Part shown: piece after piece, positions 44,304 to 52,360 of the stretch | How the letters are laid out: each line of letters starts with the position of its first letter | How positions within the stretch are numbered: position 1 is the stretch's first letter | Source: an uncultured Ectothiorhodospiraceae bacterium | Lineage (GTDB): Bacteria; Pseudomonadota; Gammaproteobacteria; Nevskiales; Oceanococcaceae | Direction: 5' to 3' | Length of the DNA stretch: 52,360 nucleotides | Assembly (NCBI GenBank): GCA_937141935.1 | Contig: CAKZQS010000039.1 | Span: 1 to 52,360 of the forward strand | Notes under the pieces: generated by a model | Databases searched by the model: none | What the model saw: the letters and a program-made list of their open reading frames with translations, nothing else | Told to the model about the DNA's origin: nothing | Made by a program: the position numbers and the translations under genes

Positions 44304-46417
44304 AACAGATGCAGAAGATACATGATGCGGGCGTTGTGCGCCTTGAGGTTCAGGACGCCGTTGCGATCCTCACCATCGACAATCCGCCGGTGAACACGGG
44401 CTCCACGGCGGTTCGGGCGGGTATACTGGCCTGTTTGGCCAAAGCGGAGGACTTGGACCTGGCTGGGGTCGTCATTCTCGGCAACGGGCGCACATTCATC
44501 GCGGGCTCCGACATCCGGGAATTCGGTGCACCGCTTGCGGCTCCTGAATTGCCTCAGGTCATCGCCGCGATCGAAGATAGCCCGCATCCCGTGTGTGCGG
44601 CGATCCATGGCGCGGCACTCGGGGGCGGTTTCGAACTGGCCCTCGGATGCGATCTGCGGATTGCTGCGGCGGATGCCGTGATGGGCTTGCCCGAAGTGAC
44701 GCTTGGCATGGTGCCCGGTGCGGGCGGTACGCAACGCCTTCCGCGACTGACCGGGATCGCAGATGCCATCGACCTGGTCTGTTCGGGGCGGCGGGTGAAG
44801 GCGCCCGAGGCGCTGAGGCTTGGCATGATTGACGCGCTGGCGCAAAGCAGTGAGGTGCAGGATCTGATTGTCGCTGCCATCTCGGCGATCCGGGAAGCGC
44901 CCCACAAGCGGCGTCTACGGCAGGAGGCCGTGCCCGCCATCGATACCGCGGCTCTTCGGGCGGTCGAGGAGAAGGCCCTCCGTCGCGGCAAAGGGCGGCC
45001 CAATGTGGCGGAGGCAATCGCGCTGGTGAAGCTTTCAGCCGAAGTGCCTTCCGAAGAGGCATTGGCGAAGGAACGCGCGTCCTTCCAAAGCTTCCGTATG
45101 CAGGAAGAAGCTTTCGCGCTCCGCCACCTGTTTTTTGCCGAGCGCGGAGCAACTCGGATTGATGGCCTGAACGCAGAGTCGGCGGCGATTTCACGGGTCG
45201 GTTTGGTGGGCGGTGGCACGATGGGGCAGGGCATCTGCCGTGCGGTGCTGGCGGCGGGGCTCCCTGTTACGCTGGTCGAGCGCGATGCACAGGCGCGCGA
45301 CAAGGCGCAGGACGCCATCGGGCAGGCACTGGATGCCGCCGTCGCCAAGGGCCGTCTGGATGCAAATTCCGCCGCACACAGAAAGGCTCTGCTGACAGCC
45401 AGCGACGACATGGCCGATCTGGCCGATTGCGACCTGGTGATCGAGGCGGTTTTCGAGGATATGGCCGTCAAGAAGGAGCTTTTCACCACGCTCGACGGCA
45501 TCCTGAAGCCCGGCGCGATCCTTGCCACCAATACATCCTATCTCGACATCGACGACATGGCCGACGGGATTGCCCGTGCGGCTGAAGTCGTGGGTCTGCA
45601 TTTCTTCAGCCCGGCGGACATCATGAAACTGCTGGAAGTGGTGCGCGCCAAAAAAAGTTCGGACCGGGCGCTGGCCACCGCCCTGGCGTTCGCGAAAACC
45701 CTTGGAAAACAACCCGTCGTGGCGCGCGTGGCCGAGGGGTTCATCGGCAACCGCATCTATGCCGCCTACCGGCGCCACGCCGAATATCTCGTCGAGGAGG
45801 GCGCCAGCCCGGAGCAGGTGGATCGCGCCGCGACGGATTTCGGTTTTGCCATGGGTCCCTTTGCCGTGGGGGACATGTCAGGTCTCGATATCGCGTGGCA
45901 GATGCGCAAACGACAGGCCGAAACGCGTGATCCCGCCACGCGCTACGTCGATATCCCCGACCGCCTGTGTGAGGCGGGTCGCTTCGGCCGCAAGACCGGA
46001 GGCGGGTACTACGATTATGACACTGGCAAGCCGCTACCTTCCGAAACCGCGACACGGATCATTCACGAGGCACGGGCCGCAAAGGGGATCACGCCCCGGG
46101 CCTTCACGACGCAGGAGGTACAGGACAGGCTTCTTGGCGCGATCCTGAACGAGGCCGCGCTGGTCCTGTCAGAAGGCGTCGCCGCGCGGCCCGGTGATAT
46201 CGACGTCACTTTGGTCCACGGCTACGGCTTTCCGCGTTGGCGGGGTGGCCCGCATTGGTGGGCGTCGGGCCAGCCAGTGGAGCGTGTCGCCGCCATGACG
46301 GATGCTACGGCATCCGCGGCAGGTGCCGGGTTTGCGACTGCGGAAGTCGAGACGGTGCTCGCCCCCATGCGGGCAGACCGCCAAGAGATCGAACAAAGGA
46401 AATCAGGCCATGCGTGA
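44300..46417 (+). CDS. Bifunctional enoyl-CoA hydratase / 3-hydroxyacyl-CoA dehydrogenase (FadJ/PimF-like)
   Basis: 705 residues. The crotonase domain (1-190) has the oxyanion loop FIAGSDIREFG and HGAALGGGFELALGCDLRIA, with the acid/base Glu pair in GGGFELAL and LPEVTLGMVPG. The dehydrogenase half has the NAD motif VGLVGGGTMGQGICRA (~297-312), LHFFSPADIMKLLEVV with the catalytic His, FIGNRIYAAYRR, and FGFAMGPFAVGDMSGLD. It hydrates enoyl-CoA and oxidises the 3-hydroxyacyl-CoA in beta-oxidation. The start may be GTG 44300 (overlapping the upstream stop) or ATG 44309. It overlaps the thiolase gene by 8 bases. Confidence 0.93.
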   Translation: MKQMQKIHDAGVVRLEVQDAVAILTIDNPPVNTGSTAVRAGILACLAKAEDLDLAGVVILGNGRTFIAGSDIREFGAPLAAPELPQVIAAIEDSPHPVCAAIHGAALGGGFELALGCDLRIAAADAVMGLPEVTLGMVPGAGGTQRLPRLTGIADAIDLVCSGRRVKAPEALRLGMIDALAQSSEVQDLIVAAISAIREAPHKRRLRQEAVPAIDTAALRAVEEKALRRGKGRPNVAEAIALVKLSAEVPSEEALAKERASFQSFRMQEEAFALRHLFFAERGATRIDGLNAESAAISRVGLVGGGTMGQGICRAVLAAGLPVTLVERDAQARDKAQDAIGQALDAAVAKGRLDANSAAHRKALLTASDDMADLADCDLVIEAVFEDMAVKKELFTTLDGILKPGAILATNTSYLDIDDMADGIARAAEVVGLHFFSPADIMKLLEVVRAKKSSDRALATALAFAKTLGKQPVVARVAEGFIGNRIYAAYRRHAEYLVEEGASPEQVDRAATDFGFAMGPFAVGDMSGLDIAWQMRKRQAETRDPATRYVDIPDRLCEAGRFGRKTGGGYYDYDTGKPLPSETATRIIHEARAAKGITPRAFTTQEVQDRLLGAILNEAALVLSEGVAARPGDIDVTLVHGYGFPRWRGGPHWWASGQPVERVAAMTDATASAAGAGFATAEVETVLAPMRADRQEIEQRKSGHA

Positions 46418-47615
46418 CGTCTTCATCTGCGACTACATCCGAACGCCAATAGGGCGGTATGCCGGCGTGTTGTCCACCGTGCGTCCCGATGATCTGGGTG
46501 CCGTGCCGCTCCGCGCCCTGATGGCGCGGAATGATGGCGTGGATTGGGCCGACGTCGACGAGGTGATCTTCGGATGCGCCAATCAGGCTGGCGAGGACAA
46601 CCGCAACGTTGCCCGCATGTCGCTCCTGTTGGCCGGACTGCCCGAGACCGTGCCGGGCACGACGATGAACCGTCTTTGCGGATCGGGCATGGACGCGGTG
46701 ATCACAGCCGCGCGCGCCATCCGCGCTGGCGAGGCCGATCTGATCATTGCGGGCGGAGTCGAAAGCATGTCGCGTGCCCCCTTCGTGATGCCAAAGGCCG
46801 AGACCGCGTTTTCCCGCACCTCTTCGGTTGAGGACACGACCATCGGGTGGCGTTTCGTCAACCCGCTGATGAAGGCACAATATGGTGTCGACAGCATGCC
46901 CGAAACGGCCGAGAACGTGGCCGAGGACTTCGATATTTCCCGCACGGATCAGGATGCCTTCGCCCTGCGTTCCCAGCAAAAGGCCGCGACCGCGATGGCC
47001 AGTGGCAGGCTCGCGGCAGAGATCACGCAAGTCTCCATTCCCCAACGCAAGGGCGATCCCCGAGTGGTCGATACCGACGAGCACCCGCGACCTGACACCA
47101 CGCTCGAGATGCTGGCCAAGCTGCGCGCGCCGTTCCGTGAGGGCGGCTCGGTCACGGCGGGCAATGCGTCCGGCGTGAATGATGGGGCGGCGGCCCTCAT
47201 CCTGGCGTCCGAGGCAGCGGTGAAGGCCCATGGTTTGTCGCCGATCGCACGGGTGTCCGGCGGGGCGACCGCCGGTGTCGCGCCCCGGATCATGGGGTTC
47301 GGACCGGCTCCGGCGACAAAGAAACTCATGGCGCGGCAGGGTCTGTCGGAAGCGGATTTCGACGTGATCGAGTTGAACGAGGCTTTTGCCAGCCAGGCAC
47401 TGGCCACCTTGCGCGACCTTGGTATCGCGGATGATGACCCACGGGTAAACCCCAACGGCGGCGCGATCGCGTTGGGCCATCCCCTGGGCATGTCGGGCGC
47501 ACGCATCGTTGGCACCGCTGCACTGGAGCTGCAGGCCACTGGCGGCAAGAGGGCGCTGTCGACCATGTGTATTGGCGTCGGTCAGGGCATCGCAGTCGCT
47601 ATCGAGGCAGTATGA
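46410..47615 (+). CDS. Thiolase, beta-ketoadipyl-CoA (PcaF/PaaJ) type
   Basis: 401 residues. The opening MRDVFICDYIRTPIGRYAG is near-diagnostic for the PcaF/PaaJ subgroup. The nucleophile Cys is in MNRLCGSGMDAVI, the His in NPNGGAIALGHPLGMSGARI and the second Cys in MCIGVGQGIAVA. It cleaves 3-oxoacyl-CoA, typically 3-oxoadipyl-CoA to succinyl-CoA and acetyl-CoA, which suggests the operon handles a dicarboxylic acyl-CoA. ATG 46410 has AAAGGA at 46395-46400. Last clear gene of the plus-strand operon. Confidence 0.93.
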   Translation: MRDVFICDYIRTPIGRYAGVLSTVRPDDLGAVPLRALMARNDGVDWADVDEVIFGCANQAGEDNRNVARMSLLLAGLPETVPGTTMNRLCGSGMDAVITAARAIRAGEADLIIAGGVESMSRAPFVMPKAETAFSRTSSVEDTTIGWRFVNPLMKAQYGVDSMPETAENVAEDFDISRTDQDAFALRSQQKAATAMASGRLAAEITQVSIPQRKGDPRVVDTDEHPRPDTTLEMLAKLRAPFREGGSVTAGNASGVNDGAAALILASEAAVKAHGLSPIARVSGGATAGVAPRIMGFGPAPATKKLMARQGLSEADFDVIELNEAFASQALATLRDLGIADDDPRVNPNGGAIALGHPLGMSGARIVGTAALELQATGGKRALSTMCIGVGQGIAVAIEAV

Positions 47616-47875
47616 CGGCCGCCGTCGCGTCAATCCCCGGACTGTCTGCGTTCGCACCTGATCCCGGCGCGAACGCTGCGCGTCTGGCTCGGCTGGCGGC
47701 GACCCAGGCAATCCTTTCCGGACCGGATCACCGAAGTCTTGGTGTTTGTGTAAGGTGCATTACGTTGCACCAAGACCAAAGACATGGTGCCGGGCGGTGC
47801 ATGATTACCCTGGCTCATTTACCGGTGAACGTCCCGTCGCGGCGCTCCAGGAGGGCGGCCACGGCCTCGGCGTGA
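47612..47875 (+). CDS. Doubtful short frame after the thiolase
   Basis: ATG 47612 overlaps the thiolase stop as ATGA. The first ~45 residues (MTAAVASIPGLSAFAPDPG ...) look plausible as protein. After about 47,745 the composition becomes non-coding, and the frame then runs antisense into the converging hydratase gene. It may be a gene remnant or chance. No family was recognised. Confidence 0.22.
   Translation: MTAAVASIPGLSAFAPDPGANAARLARLAATQAILSGPDHRSLGVCVRCITLHQDQRHGAGRCMITLAHLPVNVPSRRSRRAATASA
47736..47776. terminator. Nested inverted repeats between converging operons
   Basis: GTCTTGGTG (47736-47744) is complementary to CACCAAGAC (47768-47776). Inside it GGTGCA (47754-47759) is complementary to TGCACC (47766-47771). 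The two pairings share bases, so only one can form at a time. Located in the 199-base convergent gap; no T-run follows. Confidence 0.5.
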
Positions 47876-48615
47876 TCCTCCGTCTGGTGCACGGCGCCCT
47901 GATACGCCGCGGACAGTTCGAGAACTTGGTCGAGCGACGCGACGGTCCCTTCCCGCATCAGGCGTTTGGTCAGCCGCAATTGCCGCGGCGGGTTTCGGGC
48001 GATGCGCCTTGCGAGGGTCAGCGCGGCGTCCATCAAGCCTTCGGGCGGTGTAACCTGTGAGACCAGCCCCCAGGACAGCGCAGTCTGCGCATCAATCGGG
48101 TCGGCCGTGAAGGCCATTTCAGCTGCGCGCGACAGGCCCACCTGGCGCGGCAGGATCCACGCGCCTCCGTCACCGGAGATGATGCCGACATTCACGAAGT
48201 TCTCGGCAAACACGGCGGTCTCGGACGCGATGCGGATGTCGCAAAAGAGCGTCAGGTCACAGCCCGCGCCGTAGGCCGGGCCGTTGACCGCGGCGATCAT
48301 CGGGACCTCGACATTCCAGACCGCCTTCGCGACCTTTTGTATACCCGCGCGATAGGCGTTCCGCACCTCAATGGCGTCGCCGCCGAAGATGCCCTCCTTG
48401 TCGCGCATGTGCTTGAGATTTCCACCTGACGAGAACGCCTTGCCCGCACCCGTCAGTATGGCGCAGCGGATTGATTGATCGGCGTTCAGCCAATCCATCG
48501 CCGCGCAGATTTCGGCCACCACGTCTGCATCCGTGATCGGGTTGCGCAACTCCGGCATGTTCAATGTCAGCGTCGCGATTCCGTCTGATTGGGCGATGAG
48601 GAGCTTGTCGGTCAT
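47815..48615 (-). CDS. Enoyl-CoA hydratase/isomerase (crotonase) family protein
   Basis: 266 residues, single crotonase domain. The oxyanion loop is AFSSGGNLKHMRD, and the second loop region is AAVNGPAYGAGCDLTLFCDIRIAS. FVNVGIISGDGGAWILPRQVGLSRAAEMAFT follows. At the first acid/base Glu position of classical hydratases this protein has GCDL, so it may be an isomerase or hydrolase-type crotonase rather than a hydratase. The C-terminal trimerisation helices are present. ATG 48615 overlaps the CoA-transferase stop as ATGA. Confidence 0.88.
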   Translation of the reverse strand: MTDKLLIAQSDGIATLTLNMPELRNPITDADVVAEICAAMDWLNADQSIRCAILTGAGKAFSSGGNLKHMRDKEGIFGGDAIEVRNAYRAGIQKVAKAVWNVEVPMIAAVNGPAYGAGCDLTLFCDIRIASETAVFAENFVNVGIISGDGGAWILPRQVGLSRAAEMAFTADPIDAQTALSWGLVSQVTPPEGLMDAALTLARRIARNPPRQLRLTKRLMREGTVASLDQVLELSAAYQGAVHQTEDHAEAVAALLERRDGTFTGK

Positions 48616-49868
48616 GGTGTCCCGTCGCGAAGGGTGAATATGACGCCGTTCTTTACCAGCGCATCAAGGTCGTGATTGTCGGGATCAAGGTGTTTCGACA
48701 AGACGGACCACGTGTCTGCCCCCAGTTCCGGCGCGGCACGAGGCTCAATCGGCGGAGTGCCCGACAACTTCAGCGGCGAGGCCACACCGTGCAGCGGCTC
48801 GCCTTCCGGTGTCACTGGACGGGTGTGCATCCCGCGCGCCTGAACATGGGGGTCCGCAAACACCCGTTCGATGTCGTTGATTGGACCGACAGGCACGCGG
48901 GCCGCGTTCAGGGCCGTGATCCAGTCGTCCATCGTGCGGCCCGAGATCAACCCCTTGAGGATCGGGATCAGCGTTTCGCGGTGGCGCACCCGCTCGGGGT
49001 TGGTGGCAAAACGGGGGTCATCGGCCAGCCCCGGCGCGCCCGCCACATCGCAGAAGCGCGAAAACTGGCCGTCGTTGCCGATCGCGAGGATGACATGCCC
49101 GTCGCTGGCTGCGAAGGCCTGATAGGGCACGATGCTGGGATGGGCGTTGCCAAGCCGTCCCGGGGATTTTCCCGTGGCGAGGTAGTTCAGCGCCTGGTTG
49201 GCAAGCGTTGCGACCTGAACATCTAGAAGCGCCATGTCGATGTGCTGACCATCTCCCGTGGCGTCGCGGTGGCGCAGGGCCGCGAGGATTCCGATCACGG
49301 AATAGAGCCCGGTCAGAACGTCCGTCAGGGCTACGCCCACCTTCAACGGCTCGGCGCCGGGCGTGCCGTCAGGCTGGCCCGTGACGCTCATCAGCCCACC
49401 CATGGCCTGGATCAGGAAGTCGTAGCCGGCCCGGTCCGCATAGGGACCCGTCTGGCCGAAGCCGGTGATCGAGCAATAGACGAGGTCGGGTTTGAGCGCT
49501 CGCAGACTGGCATGGTCCATCCCGTATCGCGCCAGGCCGCCGACCTTGAAATTCTCGATCACCACATCGGACTGCAACGCCAATTCGCGAATGATCTGCG
49601 CACCCTCGGGTTGGGATATATCGACGGATACCGATTTCTTCCCCCGGTTGGCAGAATGAAAATACGCGGCGCCGCGGTCGCGACCCTCCGAATCCTTTAT
49701 GTCGGGCGGTCCCCATTGCCGCGTGTCGTCACCCGTGCCGGGGCGTTCGATTTTGATGACTTCCGCGCCGAGATCCGCAAGGATCTGAGTGGCCCAGGGA
49801 CCCGCAAGAATGCGCGTCAGATCCAGAACGCGCACACCGGACAGCGCGCTTTTGGTTACGCCTGCCAT
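48612..49868 (-). CDS. CaiB/BaiF-family (family III) CoA transferase
   Basis: 418 residues. The opening SGVRVLDLTRILAGPWATQILADLGAEVIKIERPGTGDDTR is the family signature, followed by KSVSVDISQPEGAQIIRELA, SDVVIENFKVGGLARYG and YCSITGFGQTGPYADRAGYDFLIQAMGGLMSVTG. The nucleophilic Asp is probably in GQHIDMALLDVQVA. It moves CoA between carboxylates, which would activate the pathway substrate. Start 49868 is set at the first conserved residues; the frame is open further upstream but overlaps the NIPSNAP gene. Coupled to the crotonase gene downstream. Confidence 0.92.
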   Translation of the reverse strand: MAGVTKSALSGVRVLDLTRILAGPWATQILADLGAEVIKIERPGTGDDTRQWGPPDIKDSEGRDRGAAYFHSANRGKKSVSVDISQPEGAQIIRELALQSDVVIENFKVGGLARYGMDHASLRALKPDLVYCSITGFGQTGPYADRAGYDFLIQAMGGLMSVTGQPDGTPGAEPLKVGVALTDVLTGLYSVIGILAALRHRDATGDGQHIDMALLDVQVATLANQALNYLATGKSPGRLGNAHPSIVPYQAFAASDGHVILAIGNDGQFSRFCDVAGAPGLADDPRFATNPERVRHRETLIPILKGLISGRTMDDWITALNAARVPVGPINDIERVFADPHVQARGMHTRPVTPEGEPLHGVASPLKLSGTPPIEPRAAPELGADTWSVLSKHLDPDNHDLDALVKNGVIFTLRDGTP

Positions 49869-49870
49869 GG

Positions 49871-50200
49871 CTATCGCAGCGTGGAGAAGGCGGTAGGCGA
49901 AAGAAAGCTGGACGCGATATTGGCCACGACTTCGCCATGGACGCGCTGATGCTCCGCCCGGGCCGCGACCCATTCGGGATCGCTGGCGAAGGTGTTCCAG
50001 AGCCGCTCGCGTTCCGCAAGACTTTCCCAGGCCAGTAGATAGGTCAGGTCGTGGTTGGACGGACCCACCAACGTGGTGAAGAACCCGGACGGACGCAGGC
50101 CGATCCGCTCCCATATCCGCAAGGTCGTGTCCTCGAAACGCTGCAACAGGGCGGGCATGCCGCCGGGCACGCAGGAATAGACGCGCATCTCGTATATCAT
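49871..50200 (-). CDS. NIPSNAP-family protein
   Basis: 109 residues. MIYEMRVYSCVPGGMPALLQRFEDTTLRIWERIGLRPSGFFTTLVGPSNHDLTYLLAWESLAERERLWNTF-type layout is the ferredoxin-like NIPSNAP domain (a single copy), including the typical YLLAWESL strand. Bacterial members often sit in catabolic operons with no proven reaction. ATG 50200 has an AAGGA site eight bases upstream, which settles the start. It lies two bases before the CoA transferase gene and 22 after the aldehyde dehydrogenase gene. Confidence 0.87.
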   Translation of the reverse strand: MIYEMRVYSCVPGGMPALLQRFEDTTLRIWERIGLRPSGFFTTLVGPSNHDLTYLLAWESLAERERLWNTFASDPEWVAARAEHQRVHGEVVANIASSFLSPTAFSTLR

Positions 50201-50222
50201 CAGGTATCCTTTCAGACCCGCC

Positions 50223-51659
50223 TCAGGCGGCGGTATAGGCGGTCTTGACCGTTGTGAAGAATTCGGCGGCATAGCGCCCTTGTTCGCGCGGGCCGTAGCT
50301 CGAGGCCTTGCGCCCCCCGAACGGCACATGGAAATCGACGCCCGCTGTAGGCAGGTTGACCATGACCATGCCGGCCTCGGCATTGCGTTTGAAATGCGTG
50401 GCGTATTTGAGGCTGGTGGTTGCGATGCCTGCCGACAGGCCGAACTCGGTGTCATTGGCGACAGCAAGCGCGGTGTCATAGTCCCTGACAGGTATTACAC
50501 TGGCGACGGGGCCGAAGATCTCCTCGCGCGCGATGCGCATGTCGTTGGTGCAATCGGCAAAGAGCGCAGGCATCTGGAAGAACCCTTTGGTGTCGCGCTC
50601 CACACGATATCCGCCGCCGACCAGCCGTGCACCCTCGGACTTGCCGATCTCTATATATGTCTCGTTCTGCGCCAATTGGTTTTCGTCGACCACGGGGCCA
50701 ATCTGCGTGTCCTCGGAAAGGGCGTGGCCAACACGAAGGGTGGACATCTGATCAGCCAACTTGGCGACGAACTGGTCATGGATCGCCTCCTCGACGATGA
50801 TCCGGGACGAGGCCGTACAGCGTTGTCCGGTGGAAAAGAACGCGCCATTGATGACGCAATCTGCGGCCACGTCCAGATTGGCATCGGCCAAGACGACGAA
50901 GGGGTTCTTGCCTCCCATCTCCATCTGCGCCTTGCGCATCAAGTGCGCGGATTGCACCGCCAAGGCGGCGCCCGTGGGTTGTGAGCCGGTGAAAGTCAGC
51001 GCCGCCACATCCGGGCTTTCGACAATGGCTTTTCCGACGACAGAGCCGCGCCCCATGACAAGGTTCAGAACACCGTCTGGCAGGCCGGCGCGGTGCAGGA
51101 TATCGACCAGCGCCCAGGCGCAGCCCGGTACCAGGTCGGCGGGTTTGAACACGATTGTGTTGCCATGGCAAAGCGCCGGGGCGATCTTCCATGCCGGGAT
51201 TGCTATTGGGAAATTCCATGGGGTGATGATGCCGACAACCCCGACGGCCTCACGCGTGATCTCGACCCCGACGCCGGGGCGAACTGACGGCAAAAGCTCG
51301 CCTTCGGGCCGAAGGCATTCGCCCGCGAAGTAATCGAAGATCTGCGCGGCGCGTACCGTCTCGCCGATGCCCTCGGCCAATGTCTTTCCCTCTTCCCGCG
51401 AAAGCAGACGCCCCAGCTCTTCCTTGCGGGCCAGAATCTCGTCCGAGGCGCGACGCAGGATGGCATGACGCTCCAGCGGCGTGGTCCGGGACCATGCGGG
51501 AAAAGCCGCCTTGGCAGCCGCGATGGCATCGCGGGCCTGGTCGGCGGTGGCGCGCGCGTAATGCCCTACGATGTCGGATGTGTCGGACGGGTTGATGTTG
51601 GGTGTGGCATCACCAGCGACCCATTGGCCGCCCACAAGGTTCAGTTTCGGCTCGGTCAT
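50223..51659 (-). CDS. NAD(P)-dependent aldehyde dehydrogenase, 2-oxoglutarate-semialdehyde-dehydrogenase-like
   Basis: 478 residues. The motifs are GIITPWNFPIAIPAWKIAPALCHGN, FKPADLVPG, LTFTGSQPTGAAL, QMEMGGKNPFVVL (general-base Glu), GAFFSTGQRCTASSR (catalytic Cys) and EEIFGPVASV. The FFSTGQRCTASSR form and overall length resemble ketoglutarate-semialdehyde dehydrogenases, though succinate-semialdehyde or other substrates remain possible. It would oxidise an aldehyde intermediate to the acid that the CoA transferase then activates. ATG 51659. Fourth of the minus-strand series in gene order from the window end inward, counting the partial binding protein. Confidence 0.9.
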   Translation of the reverse strand: MTEPKLNLVGGQWVAGDATPNINPSDTSDIVGHYARATADQARDAIAAAKAAFPAWSRTTPLERHAILRRASDEILARKEELGRLLSREEGKTLAEGIGETVRAAQIFDYFAGECLRPEGELLPSVRPGVGVEITREAVGVVGIITPWNFPIAIPAWKIAPALCHGNTIVFKPADLVPGCAWALVDILHRAGLPDGVLNLVMGRGSVVGKAIVESPDVAALTFTGSQPTGAALAVQSAHLMRKAQMEMGGKNPFVVLADANLDVAADCVINGAFFSTGQRCTASSRIIVEEAIHDQFVAKLADQMSTLRVGHALSEDTQIGPVVDENQLAQNETYIEIGKSEGARLVGGGYRVERDTKGFFQMPALFADCTNDMRIAREEIFGPVASVIPVRDYDTALAVANDTEFGLSAGIATTSLKYATHFKRNAEAGMVMVNLPTAGVDFHVPFGGRKASSYGPREQGRYAAEFFTTVKTAYTAA

Positions 51660-51686
51660 GCGAGGCCTCCGGAAGGGGAAGTTGGA

Positions 51687-52058
51687 TTATCGCACCACGG
51701 CGCTTTGATCGGAATAGCGCACCGTGAAAGTCATGGCTCCTTCGTTCAGCAGCCAACGGTGAATGCTATAATGGCGCAATCCGGCCTCGTGGAACGGATC
51801 GGCATCGGCCAGCTTGCGGGCGGCCTCTTCATCTTCTGCACGCACAATGATCATCCCGGCGGTCGGTGTTGTGCCGCCATCTTCGAAGATCGGTCCCGCG
51901 CCGAACAGGTGACCCGCGCGCTCCAGACTGACCTGGTAGTCCAGATGAGCGGGCAGCACTTCTTGCATGCCCGGAGCGCGCGCCGGTCGCGTGGTTATCA
52001 CGAAGAGCGATTGGCGCAAAAAAGTGGCGTAGAGGTCTTCGGGCGTTTTCGCGGCCAT
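51687..52058 (-). CDS. YciI-like (YCII) protein
   Basis: 123 residues with a ferredoxin-like YCII domain. LFVITTRPARAPGMQEVLPAHLDYQVSLERAGHLFGAGP gives the conserved His-containing H-L-x-Y-Q segment. MIIVRAEDEEAARKLADADPFHEAGLRHYSIHRWLLNEG gives the D-P-F motif and final His-bearing strand. Relatives are small enzymes or accessory proteins of aromatic or muconolactone breakdown. It has no proven reaction here. It is 27 bases upstream of the aldehyde dehydrogenase gene in the same direction. Confidence 0.85.
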   Translation of the reverse strand: MAAKTPEDLYATFLRQSLFVITTRPARAPGMQEVLPAHLDYQVSLERAGHLFGAGPIFEDGGTTPTAGMIIVRAEDEEAARKLADADPFHEAGLRHYSIHRWLLNEGAMTFTVRYSDQSAVVR

Positions 52059-52123
52059 GTCATCGCTCCGACTTAGAAGGCAGGGGATCGGCCCGCGGCA
52101 AATGCGCGGGCCGATTGATCAGT

Positions 52124-52360
52124 TCAGCGCCGCTCGATCTCGGCGGAGTCGATCACTTCTGTCCAAACGGCGATTTGACGCTCGACCAATGCCTGAAGCT
52201 CTTCCCCGGTGGAGCCCTGCGGGTTGGCGCCGAGGGCCTCGATCTGGCCCCGCACGTCCTCCAGCTCCAGGACCCGGGCAATCTCTTCCGAGAGGGTCGC
52301 TTCCACGTCTTCCGGCAAGCCCGCCGGCGCGCCCAGGCCAGCCCAGGCAATCGCGTCGAA
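52124..52360 (-). CDS. TctC/Bug-type solute-binding protein, C-terminal part
   Basis: The last ~78 residues of a minus-strand protein running off the window end. AIAWAGLGAPAGLPEDVEATL is the typical late strand-helix of tripartite tricarboxylate transporter receptors (W-x-G-(L/I)-x-A-P-x-G-x-P). EIARVLELEDVRGQIEALGANPQGSTGEELQALVERQIAVW is the usual final block. It would bind a carboxylate in the periplasm for a TctAB permease. Its place at the head of the catabolic series suggests it imports the substrate. Confidence 0.85.
   Translation of the reverse strand, partial: FDAIAWAGLGAPAGLPEDVEATLSEEIARVLELEDVRGQIEALGANPQGSTGEELQALVERQIAVWTEVIDSAEIERR

Overview
The window looks like two unrelated pieces of bacterial chromosome joined at about position 42,535. 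Positions 1 to ~42,530 come from a very GC-rich Gram-negative, probably a gammaproteobacterium. The evidence is class Ia ribonucleotide reductase with a doubled ATP-cone, type III pantothenate kinase, the arginine succinyltransferase genes, SufE, ManC and an FbpABC iron transporter. The order cannot be fixed by eye; a Nevskiales/Xanthomonadales-like organism is a guess. Positions ~42,535 to 52,360 have lower GC and different codon habits. They carry a beta-oxidation/CoA-thioester gene set plus a tripartite-tricarboxylate-type binding protein, which resembles an alphaproteobacterium such as Rhodobacterales. At the join a TonB-receptor-like 3' end (minus strand) and an acyl-CoA dehydrogenase lacking its N-terminal half (plus strand) are cut at the same place. 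That suggests a chimeric assembly or a recombination scar, not a normal gene border.

Layout of the first piece. 1-5.1 kb holds housekeeping and membrane genes: a DMT/YdcZ-like protein, tRNA-Thr, a PagL-like lipid A deacylase, a PaaI-type thioesterase with coaX, a TauE/SafE permease and a NYN-type RNase. 5.3-10.7 kb is a TetR-controlled export cassette: TetR, MMPL/RND permease, periplasmic LolA-like protein, outer-membrane barrel. 10.8-15.2 kb has a subtilisin-like lipoprotein, a prolyl oligopeptidase and a DUF4399 protein. 15.3-19.7 kb has DAHP synthase, a cNMP-cNMP-rhodanese protein, a degenerate GGDEF membrane protein and an atypical SDR. 19.8-27.0 kb is one tightly packed minus-strand operon, astC-astA-astD-DUF1338-M20 hydrolase-FAD oxidase, with a divergent Lrp/AsnC regulator. 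It lacks astB and astE but has the two steps that would take 2-oxoadipate through D-2-hydroxyglutarate to 2-oxoglutarate. 27.7-34.8 kb has a CMD-family protein, sufE-manC, and nrdA-nrdB. A DnaA box and a pair of NrdR-like boxes 32 bp apart lie ahead of nrdA, and three hairpins separate nrdA from nrdB.

34.8-36.75 kb is a low-GC island. It holds one unrecognised 442-residue protein (beta-rich N-terminus, long coiled coil, two membrane helices), inserted between nrdB and what is probably nrdB's terminator. This is the best candidate for undescribed biology. After it come chrA, a Fur-box-like site and fbpABC, a small membrane protein, and then the broken TonB-receptor tail at the join.

The second piece has an operon of two acyl-CoA dehydrogenases (the first truncated), a fused enoyl-CoA hydratase/3-hydroxyacyl-CoA dehydrogenase and a beta-ketoadipyl-CoA-type thiolase. 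It converges on a minus-strand series: TctC-like protein, YciI-like protein, aldehyde dehydrogenase, NIPSNAP protein, CaiB-type CoA transferase, enoyl-CoA hydratase. Together these could activate and beta-oxidise a carboxylic or dicarboxylic acid; the substrate is not evident. A recurring feature of the first piece is short degenerate GC-rich tandem repeats in gaps downstream of genes, each tract with its own unit.
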